A stretch of 5,456 bases of DNA from Eubacteriales Family XIII. Incertae Sedis bacterium (lineage in GTDB: Bacteria; Bacillota; Clostridia; Peptostreptococcales; Anaerovoracaceae). How positions within the stretch are numbered: position 1 is the stretch's first letter; the number at the start of each line of letters is the position of its first letter. The notes beneath the pieces were generated by a model. It had not been told where the DNA came from. It saw nothing but the letters and a program-made list of their open reading frames with translations, and ran no database searches. The translations under genes were made by a program, and so were the position numbers. Positions 1 through 4,734 of this stretch are shown here, in pieces. The stretch lies in contig JAISGB010000040.1 in assembly GCA_031263335.1 (NCBI GenBank), positions 1 through 5,456 on the forward strand, written 5' to 3'.

Positions 1-3
1 GAT

Positions 4-19
4 TTTCCATTAATGGAAA
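4..19. repeat. 16-bp perfect palindrome at left edge
   Basis: The bases TTTCCATTAATGGAAA read identically on both strands. The palindrome begins one base beyond the left arm of the terminator at 21-61. It could be an operator for a gene lying to the left of the window, or a small extra hairpin behind the terminator. The window edge hides whatever it would control, so no function is assigned. Confidence 0.45.
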
Positions 20-20
20 C

Positions 21-61
21 AAAAACACCGGTCGCCGCTTAAAGCGATGACCGGTGTTTTT
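21..61 (-). terminator. Bidirectional Rho-independent terminator of the DUF3842 gene
   Basis: Two perfect 13-nt arms, AAAAACACCGGTC (21-33) and GACCGGTGTTTTT (49-61), enclose a 15-nt loop that carries a further short CGCT/AGCG pairing. Read on the minus strand, the GC-rich stem is followed by a T-run (GTTTTTGTTT). The structure starts 15 nt after the stop codon of the minus-strand gene, which is the expected place. Because A and T runs flank both sides, it could also stop rightward transcripts arriving from outside the window. Confidence 0.9.
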
Positions 62-76
62 GTCCGTGCGGAGCGC

Positions 77-499
77 CTATTCGTTATCGGCGGCTATGCG
101 GGCGATCGCGTCGTCGATCTTTTCATTCAGTCCGTTTTCCCGTACGCCCGGCACATAGAGATTGCATTTGTTCATGGGGATGAGCAATTTCAATCCCGGC
201 GCGGAGGCGATCGCGGTCGCGATGGCGGGGGATATCTCTCCGAGCATGGAATTCGCCGATATAATGCCGATGGGACCGATGATATAATCGGCCTGCCCCG
301 CGTTATAGATCACGGCGTTCTCGCCGGTGGCGACATCGTCCGCGCCCGCCTTCAGCATGACGCTGGCGGCGATGGAATTGGCGCCGACGCCGATCACGTA
401 GGCGCCCGGATTGGACTTTTTGACGCGCTCGATGATCGCCTTGCCGAGGCCGCCGCCTTGGCCGTCCACGACCATGATGGTTTTTATGTTGTTGTTCAT
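77..499 (-). CDS. DUF3842 family protein
   Basis: This encodes a 140-residue soluble protein that I recognise as the DUF3842 family, whose biochemical role is unknown. The N-terminus is a beta strand followed by a glycine-rich turn, DGQGGGLGK (residues 12-20), which recalls a Rossmann-type nucleotide-binding loop. Other segments that look conserved are MLKAGAD (48-54), TGENA (58-62), GPIGIISANSMLGE (75-88) and IPMNKCN (107-113). There is no signal peptide or membrane segment. The start at 499 is chosen because AAAGGAGG lies just upstream with a 4-5 nt gap and the conserved domain begins right after it; an upstream in-frame ATG at 535 would add 12 residues that do not look like the family and would bury the ribosome binding site. 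The gene is monocistronic within the window, ends at the strong terminator at 21-61, and is divergent from the TPR protein gene. Family assignment is from memory of its motifs; a nucleotide- or cofactor-binding role is inference only. Confidence 0.88.
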   Translation of the reverse strand: MNNNIKTIMVVDGQGGGLGKAIIERVKKSNPGAYVIGVGANSIAASVMLKAGADDVATGENAVIYNAGQADYIIGPIGIISANSMLGEISPAIATAIASAPGLKLLIPMNKCNLYVPGVRENGLNEKIDDAIARIAADNE

Positions 500-514
500 C
501 ACGCCTCCTTTGAC

Positions 515-557
515 TGTATAGTACAATGATATCATATCAGAACCCGGACTGCATCAA
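515..557 (-). promoter_or_regulatory. Putative promoter of the DUF3842 gene
   Basis: On the minus strand, TTGATG (557-552) and TATGAT (536-531) form a -35/-10 pair with a short 15-nt spacer. An alternative -10 element, TATACA, lies at 520-515. A start near 524 would leave a leader of about 25 nt carrying the AAAGGAGG site. The proposed -35 box lies inside the repeat arm at 553-562, so the repeat may contribute to this promoter. The spacer is suboptimal, so this is tentative. Confidence 0.3.
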
Positions 558-586
558 AACTATCGCGAGCCTTGAGTAGTTTTGAT
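533..586 (-). repeat. Dispersed repeat, copy A (inverted repeat upstream of the DUF3842 gene)
   Basis: ATCAAAACTA (553-562) and TAGTTTTGAT (577-586) are perfect 10-nt inverted repeats separated by 14 nt. The same two arms with the same 14-nt spacing recur at 2108-2141, although the spacer sequence differs. Read on the minus strand, 562-533 matches the plus strand at 2132-2161 at 26 of 30 positions, including TAGTTTTGATG and AGTCCGGGTTC. The segment TTGAGTAGTT (572-581) is also the core of the 16-nt arms at 2083 and 2241. This copy therefore looks like a shortened member of the same family in the opposite orientation. It sits between two divergent genes, close to the likely promoter of the DUF3842 gene. 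Confidence 0.8.
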
Positions 587-612
587 CCGAACGGGAATCG
601 TGGAACAATTTC

Positions 613-642
613 TTGTCTTAGCGGCCCGGAATGTAGTAAAAT
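613..642 (+). promoter_or_regulatory. Putative sigma-A-type promoter of the TPR protein gene
   Basis: TTGTCT (613-618) and TAAAAT (637-642) form a plausible -35/-10 pair with an 18-nt spacer. Transcription would start near 649, leaving a leader of about 48 nt that contains the GGAGAGG ribosome binding site. A start here would also rule out a near-leaderless TTG codon at 655 as the translation start. Confidence 0.45.
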
Positions 643-696
643 GTATCATACGGATTGGGATTTCACGTTTTGTCCATTCGGGGACGGAGAGGACCT

Positions 697-2085
697 ATGG
701 CGCCTGATCATCGCGGGGAAAATAAAGGGAACGGCAAGGACGGCAAGACAAAAGGCCGCGCCGTGGGCGCTCGGCCTGAAGGCAAGCGTGTCCGCTTGAC
801 CGACAAGGACAAGAAGAAGGGCGCCGGGCGTCCCGGCGCGGGCAAACCGCCCACGGATCGCCCGTCCGAGCGCAAGCCCGGCGGCAGGCCCGCCTTGGAT
901 GAGCGGCGGCGCAAGAAGATACGTACGCGCATCGCCATCCTCTCCGTGTCCGGCGTGATCGTGTTGGCCGCCGCGGCCATCTGTGTCTATTATTTCGGCT
1001 TCGTGCATCCCAAGGACAACTACGACGCGCAGATGAAGCTCGGCATGGAATATTATGGATCCGGGGAATACGCGGAAGCGGAGATCGCCTTCCTGAAAGC
1101 GCTGGAATACAAGCCCAAGGACGACGAGGCCACCATCGCCCTCGCCGACACCTATACCGCGTGGGAGAAGTTTGACAAGGCGGTTGGCCTGTTGACGGCC
1201 ATGCAGGAAGCCGATGAGGCGGAGACGCGAACATATGAACGGCTCATTACGCTTTATGTGGGGGCCTTGAACGATATAAACGCCGCAAACGGACAGATAC
1301 TCAAAGCCTACGGGTTGGGTCTCGCGCTCACCAACGAGGCGATCGCCGCGCCGCCCGTGTTTACCCCCAACGGCGGGGTGTACAATGTGGTGACAAATGT
1401 GGAGATCACGGCCGGAGAGGGGCAGATCATCCGCTATACGACGGACGGTTCCATTCCCACATTCGAGAGCGTACAGTATGAGGGGCCGCTGACCTTGAAG
1501 AATCGGGATCCCTTGGTCATCACCGCCGCCGTGATCGCCGAGAACGGGCTGATCGGATGGCCGTCCGTTGCGGAGTACACCATCAACATCCAATATGCCG
1601 TGGAGAGCGAGTTCTTGAGCTATATCGGCAAGCCCGCCGCAGAGATCATGGGTTCCGTGGGCGCGCTGTTCTATGTCGGGGAGGAAAAGGGCGGTTATTA
1701 TTACCGCAATAAAACGGGCAACTGTTTCTTCGCTTTCCCATGGGAGGTGTTTCAAGTCGAAACGCCGCCCGAGACGGACGCGACGCCGGCGACGGACGGG
1801 GCGGTGAGCCTACCGCCGGATCCCAACCGTACGCCTCTGCCGGGCGACGCCGTATGCGTTGCCGTCACGATGAAGATCGGGCAGATATTCGTGCAGATGG
1901 GGGAGTCCATGCCTGTGGAAGATCTGATGTTGGGGCTGAACATAGAGGATTTCACCGTTGAAGCGAGCGCAACGGACGGCCTGAACCATCTGTATTACAG
2001 CGCGAACGGATACGCGTTCGATTACACATTGCGGGACGCCGCAACCGTCGCCGGAGACGGGGACGTGACGGTCCGCGCAGGTTGA
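697..2085 (+). CDS. Membrane-anchored TPR protein with chitobiase C-terminal-like domain
   Basis: This 462-residue protein has no name I can give. Residues 1-77 are a low-complexity tail rich in K, R, G and P, probably disordered and cytoplasmic. Residues 79-102 form one hydrophobic helix (signal anchor) ending in YYFGF, so the rest is probably extracytoplasmic. Residues 107-175 contain TPR-like helices: GMEYYGSGEYAEAEIAFLKAL and the following ALADTYTAWEKFDKAVGLL are typical. Residues 219-297 resemble the FN3-like domain at the C-terminus of chitobiase/beta-hexosaminidase, with the signature YTTDGSIPT and a following TAAVIAENG strand. Residues 300-450 form an unrecognised domain interrupted by a P/T/D-rich linker (355-383). 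Translation starts at ATG 697 behind GGAGAGG (686-692). The stop codon TGA is the first three bases of repeat copy B. A role in binding cell-wall or surface glycans, or in scaffolding an envelope complex, is inference from the domains. Confidence 0.85.
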   Translation: MAPDHRGENKGNGKDGKTKGRAVGARPEGKRVRLTDKDKKKGAGRPGAGKPPTDRPSERKPGGRPALDERRRKKIRTRIAILSVSGVIVLAAAAICVYYFGFVHPKDNYDAQMKLGMEYYGSGEYAEAEIAFLKALEYKPKDDEATIALADTYTAWEKFDKAVGLLTAMQEADEAETRTYERLITLYVGALNDINAANGQILKAYGLGLALTNEAIAAPPVFTPNGGVYNVVTNVEITAGEGQIIRYTTDGSIPTFESVQYEGPLTLKNRDPLVITAAVIAENGLIGWPSVAEYTINIQYAVESEFLSYIGKPAAEIMGSVGALFYVGEEKGGYYYRNKTGNCFFAFPWEVFQVETPPETDATPATDGAVSLPPDPNRTPLPGDAVCVAVTMKIGQIFVQMGESMPVEDLMLGLNIEDFTVEASATDGLNHLYYSANGYAFDYTLRDAATVAGDGDVTVRAG

Positions 2086-2256
2086 CCGTTGAGTAGTTGA
2101 AGGTCAAATCAAAACTACTCGACGGTCATGATAGTTTTGATGGAGTCCGGGTTCCAATACGGATTTGACTCCCGGAGCGTACACGAACGTACGTGAGGAA
2201 GGCAAACCCGCATTGGGTTCCGGAATACGCAAAAATAGCGTGACCGTTGAGTAGTT
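2083..2256 (+). repeat. Dispersed structured repeat, copy B (between the TPR protein gene and metG)
   Basis: A 16-nt arm TGACCGTTGAGTAGTT occurs at 2083-2098 and again, identically, at 2241-2256. Its inverse, AACTACTCGACGGTCA, occurs at 2113-2128 (15/16, the exception being a G-T pair). The middle arm can therefore form a 16-bp hairpin with the upstream arm, or close a 144-nt structure (2113-2256) with the downstream one. A second inverted repeat, ATCAAAACTA/TAGTTTTGAT (2108-2117/2132-2141), overlaps it and is shared with copy A. Inside lie short stems: GGAGTC/GACTCC (2142/2167), CGTAC/GTACG (2178/2189), AACCC/GGGTT (2205/2215) and ACGC/GCGT (2227/2238). GGGTTCC followed by AATACG is repeated at 2149 and 2215. 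No open reading frame of its own is convincing. It resembles a MITE with 16-nt terminal inverted repeats or a repeated structured RNA; no clear target-site duplication flanks 2113-2256. Confidence 0.8.
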
Positions 2257-2263
2257 ACCATTT

Positions 2264-2270
2264 CGGAGGG
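2264..2270 (+). promoter_or_regulatory. Ribosome binding site of metG
   Basis: CGGAGGG lies 4 nt before the ATG at 2275 and fixes the metG start. It begins 8 nt after the last base of repeat copy B (2256), so folding of the repeat's right arm could affect access to it. No convincing -35/-10 pair was found between 2086 and 2263: TTGACT at 2165 has no acceptable -10 element at the right distance. Confidence 0.8.
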
Positions 2271-2274
2271 ACAT

Positions 2275-3897
2275 ATGGTTGCAACAGATAAAGGTAAGTA
2301 TTATATCACAACGCCGATCTACTATCCCAGTTCCAATCTGCACGTAGGCCATACCTACTGCACGGTCATGGCGGACGCGATGGCCAGATTCAAGCGGTTG
2401 TCGGGCTATGATGTGATGTTTCTCACGGGCGCCGACGAGCACGGGCGGAAGATACAGGAGATCGCGGAGGCCGAGGGCGTCACGCCGCAGCAGTACGTGG
2501 ACAAGATCGTCCGCGGCATCAAGGATCTCTGGGCGACCATGGAGATTTCCTACGATGATTTTATCCGCACCACCGAGGATCGGCACAAGCGGCGCGTCCG
2601 GGAAGTATTCAAGAGGATATACGAGAAGGGCGATATCTACAAGGGTGAGTACGAGGGTTGGTACTGTAAGCCCTGCGAGTCCTTTTGGACCGACGTCCAG
2701 CTGTCGGACGGCAAATGCCCCGACTGCGGGCGGCCCGTGGAGCGGGAATCGGAAAGCGCGTATTTCTTCCGACTTTCCGATTACGGGGACAGGTTGCTCA
2801 CCCTCTTTACGGAACACCCCGAATTCTTGGAGCCGGAGACTCGAAGGAACGAGATGATCGGCTTTATCAACCAAGGTCTTGAGGATCTCTGTATTTCCAG
2901 ATCGTCCTTTGATTGGGGCGTCAAGGTTCCCATTGACGAGGATCAGGTCATCTACGTGTGGTTGGACGCTCTGGCAAACTACATTACGGCCTTGGGGTAT
3001 CCGGAGGTGGACGGAACGCCCGACGAGGCGGAGCTGTACAGAAAATATTGGCCCGCAGACGTACATTTGGTGGGCAAGGAGATCGTCCGGTTCCATGCCA
3101 TCATCTGGCCGGCCATGCTCATGTCCATGGGCGAACCCCTGCCCAAGAAGGTGTTGGGGCACGGTTGGCTCCTGCTCGACGGTGGAAAGATGTCCAAATC
3201 CAAGGGTACTGTGGTGGATCCCGTGAAGCTCATCGAGCGTTACGGCGTGGACGCGCTCAAGTATTTCCTGCTCAGGGAGTATACGTTCGGACAGGACGGA
3301 CCCTTTACGAACGAGGCGCTCCTGAACAGAATCAACGCCGATCTGGCCAATGACCTCGGCAATCTGCTCTCCCGTACGACCGGCATGTGCGGAAAATTCC
3401 AATCCGGGAAGATCGCGAAACCGGCGTCCGACGCCGAAACGGCGGATACTCCCGACGCGGAACTGAAACGCGTCGCGGTCGGGGCGGCAGGGAAGGTGGA
3501 GGCGTTTATGGAGGAATTTTACTTCAGTCGCGCCTTAGAGGAAATATGGTCGCTGATCGGCAGGAGCAACAAGTACATAGATGAGACGGCGCCGTGGGTC
3601 TTGGCCGGGGATACTTCGAAGCGGCAACGGCTGAACGAGATACTCTACAATCTGGCCGAGGTCCTGCGGATCGTATCCATACTGATCCGTCCCTTCATTC
3701 ATTACTCATCCACCGAGATACGGAAGCAGTTGGGCTTGGGGGATGACGAGGCGCGTTGGGCGGACGCGACCGTGTTCGGCAAGGAGGACGCGTATACGGT
3801 CGAAAAGGGCGTTGCGCTGTTCCCGCGCCTCGATATCGGAGCGGAATTGGAAGCGCTGTCTCGGATCAATCCGTCGGACGGAGAGAGGGCGGACTGA
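2275..3897 (+). CDS. metG: Methionine--tRNA ligase (MetRS)
   Basis: A cytoplasmic class I aminoacyl-tRNA synthetase that charges tRNA-Met with methionine using ATP, for both initiation and elongation. The 540-residue product shows the ATP-binding HIGH-type motif HVGH (residues 23-26), the TGADEHG segment (51-57), a zinc knuckle of two CXXC pairs (C131/C134 and C148/C151), the class I signature KMSKS (305-309), and the anticodon-binding helical domain with N432 and the P440-W441 pair of the NKYIDETAPW segment. Zinc ligands and catalytic motifs are all intact. The protein ends shortly after the anticodon-binding domain; the C-terminal OB-fold tRNA-binding (Trbp111-like) domain found in many Bacillota MetRS of about 650 residues is absent. 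The start is supported by CGGAGGG 4 nt upstream. The gene overlaps tatD by one base (TGATG), indicating translational coupling. I see no T-box or SAM riboswitch motif upstream; repeat copy B occupies the leader instead. Confidence 0.97.
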   Translation: MVATDKGKYYITTPIYYPSSNLHVGHTYCTVMADAMARFKRLSGYDVMFLTGADEHGRKIQEIAEAEGVTPQQYVDKIVRGIKDLWATMEISYDDFIRTTEDRHKRRVREVFKRIYEKGDIYKGEYEGWYCKPCESFWTDVQLSDGKCPDCGRPVERESESAYFFRLSDYGDRLLTLFTEHPEFLEPETRRNEMIGFINQGLEDLCISRSSFDWGVKVPIDEDQVIYVWLDALANYITALGYPEVDGTPDEAELYRKYWPADVHLVGKEIVRFHAIIWPAMLMSMGEPLPKKVLGHGWLLLDGGKMSKSKGTVVDPVKLIERYGVDALKYFLLREYTFGQDGPFTNEALLNRINADLANDLGNLLSRTTGMCGKFQSGKIAKPASDAETADTPDAELKRVAVGAAGKVEAFMEEFYFSRALEEIWSLIGRSNKYIDETAPWVLAGDTSKRQRLNEILYNLAEVLRIVSILIRPFIHYSSTEIRKQLGLGDDEARWADATVFGKEDAYTVEKGVALFPRLDIGAELEALSRINPSDGERAD

Positions 3898-4718
3898 TGC
3901 TTTTTGATTCCCACGCGCACATCAACTACGAAGCGTACAGCGACGAGGAACGGCGTGATGTCATAGAGGCCATCGAACGATCCGACGTGTGCTGTGTGAT
4001 CGATGTCGGCTTCGATCCGAAAAGCTCCGAAGCGGCGGTAGGACACGCCGCGCGCTATCCTTGGTGTTACGCGGCGGTGGGCGTCCATCCCCACGACGCC
4101 TCGGAGATGACTGACGATGTGCTGTCGTTCATCGAGGAATTGTCCGAAAAACCCAAGGTCGTCGCGATAGGGGAGATCGGCTTGGATTATTACCGCAATC
4201 GATCCCCCAAAGAGGATCAGCGACTTTGGTTCCGGAAACAGATCCGCCTCGGCTTGGAACGCGGGTTGCCGATCATCATCCATGATCGGGACAGCGAGGG
4301 CGAGGCGGTGCGGATACTCCGTGAGGAGGGCGCTTTCAGCGACGAACGGCGCGCCGTCTTCCCGAAGAACCCCGGGACCGGCTACGAGAGCGCCGGCGTC
4401 CTGCTCCATTGTTTTTCGGGGACGATAGACGAGGCGTTGGAATACATCGAGATGGGCGCGACGATCTCTGTTGCGGGGCCGGTTACCTATAAGAAGAACA
4501 TCAAGACGGCCATGGTGGCGGAGCGGACGCCGCTGTCGCATCTGCTCATCGAAACGGACGCGCCGTATTTGACCCCGGAACCGTTCAGGGGAAAGCCCAA
4601 CAGCTCTCCCTTGGTTTTTCACACCGCGAAGAAGATCGCGGCGCTGCGGGGGATCGACGTTTCCGAGGTGGCGGACGCCACCTGCGCCAACGCGAAGCGT
4701 TTTTTCAATATCGAGTGA
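3897..4718 (+). CDS. tatD: TatD family metal-dependent hydrolase (DNase)
   Basis: A 273-residue TIM-barrel amidohydrolase-superfamily protein of the TatD/YabD group. Family members use divalent metal ions for 3'-5' exonuclease activity on DNA or RNA and are cytoplasmic. Expected metal ligands are all present: H6 and H8 (DSHAHI), E93 (GEIGLDYY), H129 (IIIHDRD), H171 (LLHCFSG) and D221 (ETDAPYLTP), followed by the conserved FRGKPN segment (230-235). Compared with the Bacillus YabD protein (about 255 residues), there are roughly 16-18 extra residues between H129 and H171 (around 146-167). The start ATG overlaps the metG stop by one base, and GAGAGAGGG (3881-3889) gives a 7-nt spacing; longer in-frame starts would run into metG and lie outside the family's N-terminus. 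metG-tatD adjacency is common in Bacillota and suggests coupled expression. The exact in vivo substrate is not known from sequence. Confidence 0.95.
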   Translation: MLFDSHAHINYEAYSDEERRDVIEAIERSDVCCVIDVGFDPKSSEAAVGHAARYPWCYAAVGVHPHDASEMTDDVLSFIEELSEKPKVVAIGEIGLDYYRNRSPKEDQRLWFRKQIRLGLERGLPIIIHDRDSEGEAVRILREEGAFSDERRAVFPKNPGTGYESAGVLLHCFSGTIDEALEYIEMGATISVAGPVTYKKNIKTAMVAERTPLSHLLIETDAPYLTPEPFRGKPNSSPLVFHTAKKIAALRGIDVSEVADATCANAKRFFNIE

Positions 4719-4734
4719 TTCGGTGAACGGGGAT

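Noticed and set aside
47..529. Plus-strand open frame opposite the DUF3842 gene
   Set aside because: It starts inside the terminator stem and is antisense to a gene with a clear ribosome binding site and family motifs.
655..699. TTG start at 655 for the TPR protein, 14 residues upstream of ATG 697
   Set aside because: It lies about 6 nt from the predicted transcription start and has no ribosome binding site, whereas ATG 697 has GGAGAGG upstream.
646..1755. Long minus-strand open frame (369 codons) opposite the TPR protein gene
   Set aside because: It lies antisense to a well-supported gene, its translation is low-complexity H/G/R-rich with no domain, and such frames are expected opposite GC-biased coding sequence.
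2083..2128. 16-bp hairpin as a Rho-independent terminator for the TPR protein gene
   Set aside because: No T-run follows the 3' arm (the next bases are TGATAG), so a standard intrinsic terminator is not supported.
2145..2162. GGGTTCCAATACGG resembles a tRNA T-arm
   Set aside because: No acceptor stem, anticodon arm or matching 3' end can be built around it; it belongs to the repeat, which has a second copy of the same string at 2215.
572..2256. Recurring TTGAGTAGTT as a CRISPR-type repeat
   Set aside because: Only a few copies exist, they occur in both orientations, and their spacing is irregular with no spacer array.
2104..3402. Long minus-strand open frame (432 codons) opposite metG
   Set aside because: metG is certain on the plus strand; the antisense translation has no recognisable family and its N-terminal end on that strand has no ribosome binding site of note. 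Its C-terminal part on the map runs through the repeat.
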